A DNA stretch of 64,000 nt from Chrysoperla carnea. Its lineage: Eukaryota > Arthropoda > Insecta > Neuroptera > Chrysopidae. The stretch spans positions 74,659,435 to 74,723,434 of the forward strand of contig NC_058338.1 of assembly GCF_905475395.1 (NCBI RefSeq), written 5' to 3'. Positions 1 to 11,636 of this stretch are shown here, in pieces. Below the pieces are notes generated by a model, which saw only the letters and a program-made list of their open reading frames with translations, was not told where the DNA came from and did not search any database. Numbering within the stretch: the stretch's first letter is position 1; the number at the start of each line of letters is the position of its first letter. The translations under genes were made by a program, and so were the position numbers.

Positions 1-1260
1 AAAGGAGAAGAAATACTTATTCTGAGACAAGCTTTTATAAAAAAATACAAGTTTGGAAAAAGTTAATGATATTTTTGAACATAAGACTAAAAATCATATT
101 GCCTCTTTAAAGCTTTCACTATATTGCAGTTATATTTTATATACTCTTCCAGACGCTTCCACCATAATTTGATTTCGTAAATTATTTTTTATAGCAATAT
201 CAGATTTAGAAGTCTATTAGGGTTTGAAAAATTATTTTATCAATCTCAATTTATATCTTAAATTTGGTATTGTTTGTGAAATGAGTGTGTCCAAGGTCGC
301 TAATTCGATAATTTTTGTATTTTTATTTTTGTAAATCGTTACTGTAATTATTGGTAATGTTTTGCATATTTATTTTTAATTTTTTTTGTATGTAAAATGT
401 TTGTAATGTGTTATATGAATAAATTTAGCTACTGACGATGATTGCGTTGCAATCGAAATATTGATATTTAGCGACATGTAAGTCTGTTGTGTGTTTTTTA
501 ATTGTATTTTTTAAATATAATTCTTAATATACAATTTTATTTCGAGTATCGTGGTATTTATTTCAATAACTATGTCTCAACTTGAAGTAAACAAAAATTC
601 ATCCTTATACCACTAATATATTATAATACATGTTGTGTAAGATGTTTTAAAAGCACCCTATATAATAATAATATTCGTTGTAAATTTCTGATAATGATGC
701 ATGCACGTACGACTAAAGTTGTATATTTTAAGAAGGCATTCAAAATTCAGTAACGCACATCTCACATTTATCATTTTTCATATCATATGTAATCCTCTCT
801 AAGTTGAAAATAAGATGGGTGTTTAGAATAGTTTTTCATAATATCTTTTAAAAATAATACTCTGTGAAATACTACTCTTATACTCTCTACTCTACTAGTG
901 CACTTTCTACTATCTATCTCTTATTCTCTCTCTTATCCATTCATATTCTTTACGTTACCACCATAAAAATACTAATTTTTTTCCTTTTTTTTTTTGTAAG
1001 AAAAATTCGTTTTATTATATCAAATTGTTATACATCAAGAAAATTTTGAAAAGATTGCTCTAATGAGATCATTATTTTAAATATGTATTTCTTTTATTAT
1101 CAAGAAATATATTTTTCTAACAAACATTAAGGCAAACAATATCTTGATTAATAATATTGAAAAGAAAATTTTCACCGAAAATTCCCACTCGGTTATAAAT
1201 AATAGGTCGATATATTTTATGGTATATTGTACTTTGCTATATGTTGTTAATTGCATTTAA
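1..1260. other. AT-rich intergenic DNA with no gene
   Basis: I see no convincing coding region here; the longest open frames are low-complexity, AT-rich and lack splice support. The one structured item is the hammerhead-like motif at 428-472, listed separately. The sequence around it (roughly 400-545) reads like the end of a retroelement, but no coding domain of such an element could be found next to it. Confidence 0.6.
428..472 (+). ncRNA. Hammerhead-ribozyme-like motif
   Basis: The plus strand carries the hammerhead core in order. GCTA (428-431) can pair with TAGC (469-472) as stem I. CTGACGA (432-438) is the first conserved core box. GATTGC (440-445), loop GTT and GCAATC (449-454) form a perfect 6-bp stem II. 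GAA (455-457) follows, then a small stem III (458-467, ATA/TAT around a 4-nt loop), then an unpaired T at 468 where cleavage would fall. Short stem III is typical of the hammerheads known from Penelope-like retroelements. The one departure is an extra T at 439 between the core and stem II. The pattern is visible in the sequence; activity is inference. Confidence 0.55.
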
Positions 1261-1893
1261 GGTAGTACGTACGGAAGCCTGAATGGCTCACAATAAATTT
1301 ATGAGAAAGTGGCGCTACACTAGCTTAGTTTTTAAATGAGTACTACCCACAAGTTTAAACCAACTTTTAAAAAGCCACTAGTTCATTTTCAACAAGTGCA
1401 CTTGTGACTTGTAGTATTATGGAAACGAACCTTTTTGAAGAACGAACTTTATGGAAACGAACCTTTAATTAGACACTACCGAAACTGTCTAGAATTATTA
1501 ATAAGTATTTGTCCGGATTTAATAATAATATGATAATGTTTATAATTTGTCTTATGTATTTAGTTCAAAATTTTCTTTAGTATTATTTAAAAAATATAAT
1601 GCTTTAATTGTTGATGTTTTTCTTTTGCATCTGCACATTTTTAATTTGTAACTTTTAAAAGTATTATTAAATGTTCATTACGACGTTATAATTAGAAATC
1701 TGCACATGACAAAATACATACATCTTCAAAAGGGTTCGTTTCTATAATACCACAAGTCACAAGTGCATTTGTTGAAAATGAACTAGTGGCTTTTTAAAAG
1801 TTGGTTTTATACTTGTGGGTAGTACACATTTAAAAAATAAGCGCCATATTCTCATAAATTGATTGTGAGCCATTCAGGCTTCCGTAAGTACGA
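1261..1893. mobile_element. Foldback (inverted-repeat) element
   Basis: Two arms of about 170-185 bp face each other: 1261-1445 on the left, and 1725-1893 on the right in reverse complement. The outermost part (ACGGAAGCCTGAATGGCTCA) is repeated almost exactly at both ends, and both arms hold the same run about the adjacent GAACTAGTGGC block. The loop of about 280 bp has no coding potential. The ends abut GTAC on both sides, and the element splits the edge of a family-D repeat, so GTAC may be its target duplication. Confidence 0.7.
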
Positions 1894-2400
1894 GAGCCAA
1901 GGCAAGTTTCGACTTGTGGTTGAAATTATTTGGACCTTATTTTCAACTTTGATGATGAATTTTGTTATAACTTCATAAATGTAGACGAAAAATAAAAATA
2001 CAATTTTTTGATATCTTCCTTGGTTTTCGAAATATCAAAAGCTAAATAATTTTCAATTTTCTAAATTTTCAATTTTCTAAACAAAATTTTCAATTTTCGA
2101 TATTTTGAAAATTACTCCCGATATCGAAAAATTTTATTTCTACTTTTCGTCTTATATTGTCAAGTTATAACATAATTCACCATCAAAATTGAAAAAAAAT
2201 ATTTTTTTACATTTGAGTCTCCAATACCGTGCTCATACATCTTTAATCAGTGGGGCAGAACGGTTTTTTTTTTCAGTAATTTATTTAAGTTTTAACTTTA
2301 ATTTAAATAGTTTGTTTTTAATTTCCACCGATTAGTTTTGAAGAAGTCTATGAAAACATATGATCCATCTACCGTTTTAATTTTTTAAAGTTTCATATTT
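1894..2400 (+). repeat. Family D dispersed repeat
   Basis: This stretch, starting near GAGCCAAGGCAAGTTT, recurs in the large intron of the cysteine protease gene at 40850-41385 (same orientation) and 43970-44395 (opposite orientation). Shared blocks include the AACTTTGATGATGAATTTTG run and the block ending in ATCATCCATCTACCGTTTT. No open reading frame is conserved between copies, so this is a non-autonomous repeat. Confidence 0.65.
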
Positions 2401-2443
2401 TCATATTTTAAAATTTTGTAATTTAATATTTAATTGAAAATAA

Positions 2444-2986
2444 AACAAGTGAAAACAAACAATTGAATGAGTTAATTGTTGAAATACCATGCATAGTCAG
2501 TGTTGATTTCTTTATCACATTACACATACAAACATGTGACACATACATAACTAATAATCTAGTATAGTACATATTATAAAATTTCCGCCTAATTGGCGCC
2601 CTCACGGTGATGTTTACGAAAAAATGTTTCAAACAAAAGTTGTTTAATTTTTGATAAGGAACATTTTTTACATTTAAACTTTTGTTCTATCTCTAACGGT
2701 TTACAAGATGAGTCCAAAGGGCCCAAGACCCAATTGACCTATGATGCTCATTTACGAACTTGACCTCACTTTTTACGTCCTGAGTACGCTGTAAAAATTT
2801 CAGCTCGATTTCTTTTTTCGTTTTGAGTTATCGTGTCCACGGACGGACGGACAACTGAAAATGGACTAATTAGGTGATTCTATGAACACCTATGACAAAT
2901 TTTTTTCCTAGCATCATTATTTTTAAGCGTTACAAACTTGGGACTAAACTTAATATACTATGTATATTTCATATATACATGGTATA
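2444..2986 (+). mobile_element. Family A element, near full length
   Basis: It begins ACAAGTGAAAAC and ends in the terminal hairpin followed by GGTATA. It matches the other family A copies along its whole length, including the ACGGACGGACGG tract and the block TTTTTAAGCGTTACAAACTT. No coding potential is conserved; it looks like a non-autonomous transposable element. Confidence 0.8.
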
Positions 2987-3745
2987 AACATCTACATAAT
3001 ATTTTTGAATGAATTTATTTTAGTTAATATTACATTATTATATAACATGAATAAATATCTGACAGTTTACTCTTCGAATTTGATTCAAAATCTGTAGGAA
3101 TTAAAACATTCGACCCAGGAAATAACTCCATGCCAGTAGATTTTTATAGGAGCCTTTGTAAAATCTTTGCCTGAGTGTAGGTTCTTAAAATAATCATATT
3201 CATTCGAACTTGTGCACGTTCGATTTACGCCTCTAAAATGATACAGAAGTTGGTATCCTACTTCCGCACACCACATTCTTTTTATTTAACAAGTAAAAAA
3301 ACTATTGGATTCAGACTAAACATTTTTTGACGACGTTTTAGACGATTCTAAGCATTTTTGAGCCTTGATAGTTTTTACCTAATCTCACAGTTTTCGAGAT
3401 ATAGAAAGCATTTTTAAGGACAAAAAATGTGGATTTTAGTCGAAAACTCGTTATTGACAAAAATAAAGATTATTTTTTGGTTCCGGGTAAAAAATAAATT
3501 TGAAAGCCATGAGGTATTATACTTAAGACAATTATAACTTTTTTTGGCTCTTGAAATTTTCACCAAACCTCACCGTTTTCGATTTAAGTGCTTACATTAT
3601 TGTTAATAAATTAGAAAAGTTTAAAAATGTTTGTTTTGGTTTTCGCAAATTTTCCATGTCGACTCACTTTCGTATAACACTGTTAAAATGTGTTTGTACA
3701 ACAATTCGTATGTCTACCTCACTCGCACTCATTACCAACATTTTG
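2987..3745. other. Intergenic DNA, no gene recognised
   Basis: AT-rich sequence with no recognisable gene. A 63-codon open frame on the minus strand (3085-3276) has a fairly balanced composition but no family I recognise, no visible splice partners and no second copy in the window. Confidence 0.4.
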
Positions 3746-4058
3746 TCCTAATTTGCGTCCTTAAGGGTAATCAATCAGTGATTAAAGTTTTAAAAAATGT
3801 TTCAAAGTTGTTTATTTTTTTATATACATTCAAACTTTTGTTCTATCTCTAACGGTATACAAGACCTTGACCTGTGTTGCTCATTTACGAACTCAACCTC
3901 ACTTTTTAAGTCCTGAGCAGACGAATGGAGAAATGGACTAATTAGGTGTCTACGAACACATACTAAAATTTTGTTCGTAACTTGAATATTTTTAATCGTT
4001 ACAAACTTGGGACTAAACTTAGTATACCTTGATATATATTACATGTACATGTATATTT
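3746..4058 (+). mobile_element. Family A element, 5'-truncated and diverged
   Basis: The copy starts at the block equal to CCTAATTGGCGCCCTCACGG in full copies and runs, with several internal deletions, to a decayed terminal hairpin near 4030-4058. The 5' third of the element is missing. Confidence 0.7.
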
Positions 4059-4600
4059 TTGCCGAAAATTCGTTATTAAGGTCAGAAGAGACATTAAAAA
4101 AATAAAAATACGAAAAATATGGAAATAAAATCTCATTGAAATTATATTCAATATTAATTTAATTAATAAAAGGTCTATAATTTAAAAATCACCTGTATAA
4201 AATTGATGGGAAACGAATATACACTTACACACATCCCAAACGAACAATGGTGAGACCATAAAATAATATAAACTATAGACTAATTATTTATAAACAACAG
4301 TGATATTACTTATTAGTCAATTCGCAGGAGACTGACAAATATGTATAATTTTGTATACATATTAATCACATGTAATAGTGTGCGGGCTCAGGAAGCCTGC
4401 TGCGGCTGCGACATGCGGGAACGCTAGTGAACGATACCATAGAATATATAACCTAACGAACGATACCCATTAAGTGTCCGATGATTATGGTCAAGTCATC
4501 TTGTGCAAAAAACACGATTTTTGCACATCGTGTTTAATATAAATAATTTTTTGTAAGTCAATTGACGAAATGTTATAATTTGACATACGTTTGAGCTAAA
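4059..4600. other. Intergenic DNA, nothing recognised
   Basis: No gene seen. A short GC-richer patch at 4380-4430 stands out from its surroundings but has no recognisable identity. Confidence 0.4.
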
Positions 4601-5171
4601 AAAAAGTGAAAACGAACAATTGACTGAGTTAATTGTTGAAATACCATGTAGACAGTCTTGATTACGGAATCGTTTGTTTTTTACGTCATGTAAGTAAAGA
4701 GAGAAAGCCACTCTTGGATGGGTAGGGATACATACATGTCACACACATGAGTGATATTTCCATATAATACATACTATGTATATAATTTGCGCCTACTGGC
4801 ACCCTCACGAGTAAACAGTGATATTTACGAAAAAATTATTGAAACAAAAGTTGTTTATTTTTTATAAAGAACATTTTTTACATTTAAACTTTTATTCTAT
4901 TTTCCTACAGTTTGGATCCTACGGTCTCAAGACCCTATGGTGCTCATTTACGAACTCAAATTTATAGTTCTGAGCACACTGTAAAATTTTCAGCTTGATA
5001 TCCTTTTTCGTCTTTGAGTTATCAGACGTACAATCGAAAATAGACTAATTAGGTGATTTTATGAATACTTAAGTATACCAAAATTTTATTCGTAGCATCA
5101 ATGTTTTTAAGCGTTACAAACTTGGAACTAAACTTAATATACCTTGACATATTTCATATATACATGGTATA
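4601..5171 (+). mobile_element. Family A element, near full length
   Basis: It begins AAGTGAAAACGAACAATTGA and ends in ACATGGTATA. Its 5' third belongs to a subtype with a longer block (about 4640-4740, including TACGTCATGTAAGTAAAGA) that is also found at 26420-26480. Confidence 0.8.
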
Positions 5172-7409
5172 ATGAGTGTATAAAATATGAAATTTCTTAA
5201 CTGCATTATAACAAAATTAATACACTAATTAAAAATTGGTTTTCAATTCATTTAAATTGAAACAAAATAAATAATGAGGTTGTTTATTTGAAGCCTAAGC
5301 GAATTTTTATTTTATAGAATTCCGTAAAAACTGGACTGCAAAACTTGCAGAAATAAAGTTGCATGGGAAAACGTTAAATTACATTTAGTAAAAAAAAAAA
5401 TACATTCATTTTGCAACTAGTCATATAACAAGCTATTTTTCAGAATGTTTTCAAGATCATTCCTTTTTTCAAATGAGGCAAAACTAAAAAATCCTGGAAA
5501 TATTCTTAACACGATACACCTAAAAAAGCTGATGATCTATCGACAAATCGAAGTTAAATTATGGTAACATTAGGATTTAGGATTACAATTTTTCATTTCA
5601 ATGAATCGGAATACGAAATTTTTCATGAACTTTTGAATACAGTACAAGTTTTTTGCTGAAATTTAATGAAGAAGCTTAAATTTTTGTTAATTTTGAAAAA
5701 AATTAATAATTTCTGAACAAAATCTATCATTAAATATTTATTTGAGACATCTCCTTTATACATTAATGAATAAAGTATTTTTATTTCTAACAAAAATAAT
5801 CTTAACATTAATTGTCATATATTAATTAAATTGTAAAGTAATTGAATTAAAACTATAAGCACCTTATTTATTTCACAAATAATACCAAACGAAGAGAGCA
5901 ACTTTTTCGCGATATAATAATAACGGCTTATATACATTTTAACTTAGGAGAGTTTATCAATTGCCTTATTGTTATTTAAAATAAAAATTTCAGCATTTTT
6001 GAAACAGTGATGGAATTTATAAAAGAAATAAAATCATTCAAGATATTTTATTATTATCATTGTAATTTTATACATTTAAATAACAAAACAAAAATTTGAT
6101 ATTCACAAAATGTAGGAATTGCCGTGATGAAATTATTGAGTACGTTAAGTGTTTTAAAAATTCATGCATTTTATATTCAAGACCGAAAACACTCATTAAA
6201 CTGTAATCGGGAAACAATTCTGCATTTAAAACTACTCGAGACTCAAGAGGATTTCATTACTCAATAAAAATTTATTTTCTGTACGTGTTAATTTCAAAGC
6301 TAATCAACACAACTTATTAATCATGCATAAGAACATTTCTGAGCTGGATTCTTTCACAACACCCTCAAACTTTTCTTGCTACTTATAACTTTCATTTCAC
6401 GAAAACTGAGTTGTTATTAAACAGAAGGCAAAAATTTTGGGGTAACTAAAAATTTGTACAAATTTTAAAATTGTTCCTTATATTTTTTGCTAGCAAATTT
6501 ACCGACATATAATGAAAAATCATTTTTCAACCTTTCTATTAAGAAGTAGTCGATACAAAAATATTAATTACGTTAGATTTCCACCCAATGATCAACATTG
6601 GTTCCACTTTTGAGTCTTGGTTGTTTCTTTTATCTTTAGAGCTTTTTCTAAGATAACATCTTTTTAGAAAATTTTAAAACTATGGCAATCCTGAATAAAA
6701 TTTAAAAAGAAAAATGTAATTATGTCTAAAAATAATAAAATATTTTTTATATTACAATAAAATAAAAATATTTTGCGAATACGAAAACAATCTGGAAACT
6801 CACTGAAAATCTTAAAAATACCAAAAACGAAACAAATATATCACACCGTACTTAAATCAGAAATTCGAAATACATTTTAATTTTAATACAATAGAACCAA
6901 AAAAGTTTTTCAACAAAACAAAATAAAGTTTTTACAAATTTTATGTAAATTAAAAATTCTAAACAACGAAAATTTAAAACAAGTCAGCATACATATAAAT
7001 ACGAAACATATAAAATTTAAATTACGAGGTGAAAATATGAAATATATAAATTTTCTGACAATCTTATCTACATTGAAAAATCTTACAGTGTTTATTTTAA
7101 ACAAATATTATTGTTAGGAATTTGAAATACACTCATAATATTGAGTCTAAATAACAAAAAATTAAATTTTGCATTGATTTGCAAAAAAAATACAAATTAC
7201 GACAAAGTGAATTAATTATATAATTATTGGAAACATTCAACATTAGGTACTTAAAAACTAATATATTTACAATAAAGTTAGCATTGGAAATCAAATTATT
7301 TTCTAAAAAAATTCATAAATAGTAATAATGAAAGCACCACTATCACTGAAATTAATCGACTTTTTTTTAATAATGAAATATTTAGAAAATTATATTTTTT
7401 CTATCAAAT
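5172..7409. other. AT-rich intergenic DNA, no gene seen
   Basis: More than 2 kb of very AT-rich sequence. Open frames on both strands are short and low in complexity, none has plausible splice partners, and no repeat family defined in this window is present. It includes the 3' untranslated region of the RS-rich gene that ends at 7410. Confidence 0.5.
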
Positions 7410-10400
7410 TTAATTTGTCAGATCAACAATATTATTAGACTTTCGTTTAAAACCGCCACGTTTATTATTTTGATTACGTTTGTTAGGAGGTGTTGTTAGT
7501 ACGGACATCCATGGCTTCGTTGGGGGTATTATATTGCCACTACCTGGCATGGATTGTTTCCAACCAGGAGCAGAAACTTGATTTTGTTTCCATGATGGCA
7601 AATTCTGAGCCATTGGAATATTAGGATTTAGGTTTGGATCATTCCATGAAGATGACCAGGGATTATTTTGCATTTGTAATGGATTATTATCAAAAGAATT
7701 AAATGGTGGAACAGGACTATCCGAATAAGAATTATCAAACTGAGGACGCATTTTCTTTGACGGTTGGTTAAATTCAGGATTATTATCTATAGGTCCGTCA
7801 AATAATGGCCGAGGCAATGACGATGATGACGTAAATGAACCAGGTGAATTTGAGGAATCTTTTTGATTACGTAATTCATCTTGTTCACGTAACTGAGCGG
7901 CAGTTAAATGAGATAATGAAGGATAGTTAGAATTTTTAAGGATACCCCGTGGGGGTGGAGGTGCAGGTAAATCGGAAGGTGTAACTTGTGTGGCTTCATC
8001 TAAACCACCTAAATTAGTTGTTTGAGTGGCCGTAGTTGTAAATTTACGCGCATTTCGTATCTCACACACATTGCACACATACGGATCCGTTTGCATATGT
8101 CTATCTTTAACCGCAATGATAGCTTTCTCCGGAGGTCGAATCTGAGATGTAATTGGAATAGATTCAGAGATGGATGTTGATTTTTGTATACGTGGCGGTG
8201 GTGGAGTAATGACTTTTTCACGTAAATTGATGGTAGCTAACAACCGTTTCATGTTGTTTTGTACTTCATTTTCTTTCACCTTATTTGGTGTTGTAAATGA
8301 AAACTTTACAATTGTCATCTTCTTCAATGGCGATTTCCATTTACCTTGTGCTTTAGTATCTTGGTGTTCGTTTGAAGATGGTATCAATGTAGGAAAAAAT
8401 CGTCCAGATTTTTTCGTGGTGTCTAAGGCTTTGATTGCATCTTGGCATCTTGATATAACTGTAAGATATTTTAGTTTAAACTAACAAATTTAACGATTTT
8501 GATTGTACAAATTATTTTTAACAAAAGAAGATTCTAATTTTAGGGATGTTTAAGACTTTTAGCATGATGTGAAATTTTATAACCTAGAGGGGTGTTAAAA
8601 TTTTTATTTCAACAAAACTTTTAAATTGAGTAGAATCTGTTGCAAAATTTGTAAACTAAATGGAATCGATTGAATTTTCTTTTATGAATTAAATTTTTCT
8701 AATCTATCGACAGTAATTTAATCTCATTTGTTAGGGCTAAATACAAGCTTTTTTATTTTTTGCCCTAAACATCCTTAAGCTACATTTATCGGCTTACTTA
8801 AATTACAAAATACTTAAATTAAACGTCTTAAAATAGTAATAGTTATTGTAAGATTGTTTACCTTTAATTTTTTCTTGAATATTACAAGGTACTGTTTCGC
8901 CTGTAAAAACAAGAAATATTTAAAATAACAAATTTAAAAAAATTATTCCAAGACTATGTTCGACAATTTTTCTAAAATTTGCATAGAAATTTTGATCGCA
9001 TACATGAAACGTATTATAATTTTGCAAATTAAAATCCTTATAAAAAATAAAATTTAAGTACCTTTTGCCGAAACAGTTAGAAAATCAGAAAGGCTTATCT
9101 TCTTGTCCTCAAACAGCTGCAAAATGATAAATATTAAAAAAAAAAATACATACAACTTAAATACAAAAATAAAAATTTACTTTAGACAATTGCTGTTGAT
9201 CTTTTGATGAAATGTCTTTTAAATTCAAAAAATTTCTGTTTGGTTGTTGTAAATTTTGTAAAGATGGTGAAAGAATTTCTCTTGTGTTGCTTCCTTGTTG
9301 AAGATCAGCGGTATAAACTTGTGGTGGCGGTCTTCCTAATCCAATTGCTACTTGATTCGGTGGAACATTTCCAAATTGTTGTATTGGAGTTGGAACTGGT
9401 TGAAATGATTGAAATGGTGGTGGTCCTGGTTGTATAACAGGCGGCGCTTGAATAACAGGCTGCGGGCCTTCATACGGTCCTGGCGGTTGAAATTGCTGAA
9501 ACGGTTGTTGTGGAATGGCAAATTGTTGTTGACCAAATGGCTGTGGAACATCTGGTTGAAACGGGAAATTTCCATTGTTGATTAATGGCATTGGTGGATG
9601 ATCCATTGGATGTTGTAACACTGGCATTTGATTTGGATCAAATATTTGAGGAGGTCCATACTGACCCATTGCTTGTGGTGGATTATTATATGAAACACTT
9701 TCACTATTAAATGGATTAAACGTGGGTTGTTTTGGAATGGGATTTAAATTTTTGTTATCTGTATTACAAAGTGTGCGTGCTAATTCATGGAGAAATGGTG
9801 AACGTTTACGACGTTTTTCCGAACGACCATAATCGCGAAGCCATTTTTCACGATCAGAATCATCGGAAATAGGGCTACTGGCACGACGACTACCACGATC
9901 ATAGCGTGAATTTATTGGCGAATGATTACTTCTACTTCGTTTATCGGGAGAAATTCTACTTTTATCGAATGGAGGAGACCGTTCTTTATTAGCCAAACGT
10001 GCCTTGATTATATCCCTTAGGTCCCTATCATCTCGATAACGATCACTTCGATTTCGATCGGGTGATTTTTTACGTTCAGAACTAAATTTTAGAGTACACC
10101 AATCTGTTTCTTTGACCGACTGTACAAATTTTCCATGATCGCGTTCTGTAGATAATTTTTCTTTGACTTTTTCATTACCAAAACTAATTGTGAGTGGATC
10201 ACGTTCGGTTGATTTAAACGATGAATTGTTTATTTCATCGATCATATCTTCCATTCCAGGTGGACACAAACCACTTTCAGCGACAATTATTTTCTTCTCA
10301 AATTCTTTGGCCTCTTTGTAACGTAAACATTTATCTTTGTCTTTTTCAATGTCATGCTTAGTTTTAGCTGGATCTCGTCTAAGTTCTTCAGGTTTTTCAC

Positions 10401-11082
10401 GTGAACGGCGTGGAGATTTTCTTCGAGGTCGATCTCGGCTTCGATCTCTTTCTATACTACTTCGTGACTTATAAGGACTATAATCTCGACGCCTGGGGCG
10501 GGGACTAATATCACGATTACGCGGTGGACTATAGCAATATCGACCACGCCTTGGAGGACTGTTCATCGGACGTGATCTACTACGTCTCCTACGAGGACTG
10601 TTGCTTCTAGAAAGGTATCTACCTACACGCCTTCTATCACCACTACGACCTCGTCGATAAGGACTTCGTTTTGGGCTGTAATCACGTTTAATACGACCCT
10701 CATCTTTTTCTTTTGATGGCCTATTATACCTACCACGGTCCGATTTATCTTGATCAGATTTTTCAACCTCTGACTTCTTACCGCTATCCTTAGTCTCCTC
10801 CTCTTTAGATTTTATATTCTTATCTTCATCCTTTACACCTCCTTTTTGATTTTCATCCCAACTATCCAGTACATTTAAACCATCCATAAATTCATTATTT
10901 GAAAAATCGTCAAAAAAATTATCTGGTATGTCATCTTCGTCCATTGACTGGCGACAATTCTGGTCTTGGAGCTCTGATTTTTCTTCAATTTTTTCATCCT
11001 CCTTTTGCGGCTCACTTTTTACGGCATCAAGTGTTTCAATCTCAGGTTCACTTTTTATATCAGAATTATTAGAATCCGCCAT
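7410..11082 (-). CDS. RS-rich nuclear protein, probable RNA-processing factor (family not recognised)
   Basis: Four coding exons on the minus strand: 11082-9181, 9116-9062, 8900-8862 (a 39-nt microexon) and 8458-7410. All junctions are GT-AG and the frame closes to 3045 nt, giving 1014 residues. The first exon encodes an acidic N-terminus (about residues 1-110, Asp/Glu-rich with a DNFFDDFSNNEFMDGL patch), then a long arginine-serine region (about 115-240, many SPRR, RSRS and RDYSP units), a charged middle, and a Pro/Gln/Asn-rich low-complexity stretch (about 430-630). The spliced join gives an ordered-looking segment (LFEDKKISLSDFLTVSAKG, then a helix containing SRCQDAIKAL), which the open frames taken singly would miss. 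The C-terminus has a CNVC pair and a basic end (KRGGFKRKS). RS regions are typical of splicing and nuclear-speckle proteins; the specific role here is inference. I do not recognise an orthologue. Confidence 0.85.
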
Positions 11083-11636
11083 AATTTTTAATAAATCAAG
11101 ATTAACATAGACACAATTTTTTATTTAATTGAAAAATAAATAGTGGATATACGCATCTAACCTATAATTTTTTCTACCTAATATTACATCTTTAAGACTA
11201 CCACATTTATCACTTTTTACGATTAATAATTTATTATAACTTAGTTAATAAATTTTTTAAATTAAATTATTCAATTATGACATCTGATTCTTTAATTTTA
11301 ATTTTTTACGTTACCCCTAAATAATCAAGCGTCTTCTGCAAATATGACACATTATGTAAACAAGTGGCGCATAATTTGAAAATCGAAATTTTGTTACAAA
11401 AACTATAGATTATTTAAATTCTTTTTCTTCATATTTTAAGATTTGGTGCCCAAAAAGATAAATAGTTTTCTATTTGGAAACTACAAAAATTTGATAATTT
11501 TGTTGGTAAGGTAAAAGAAATACTTCTACGCTTTCATCCAAATATTTTCAAAAGCATTTTTTTTTTTATATAACTAAAGAGTATTCTAAATCTTATATTC
11601 CTTGCTCATAACTTTTTTTATTCCTGAAAACATATA
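11083..11636. other. Upstream flank of the RS-rich gene
   Basis: AT-rich sequence just upstream of the ATG at 11082, expected to hold the promoter and 5' leader. I see no distinct promoter motif that I would defend. Confidence 0.35.

Noticed and set aside
3085-3276. 63-codon minus-strand open frame with several cysteines
   Set aside because: No family recognised, no splice sites that extend it, and single occurrence in the window.
5531-5570. Second possible hammerhead core (CTGATGA followed by CGAAG)
   Set aside because: No convincing stem II between the two core boxes and no stem I; a chance match.
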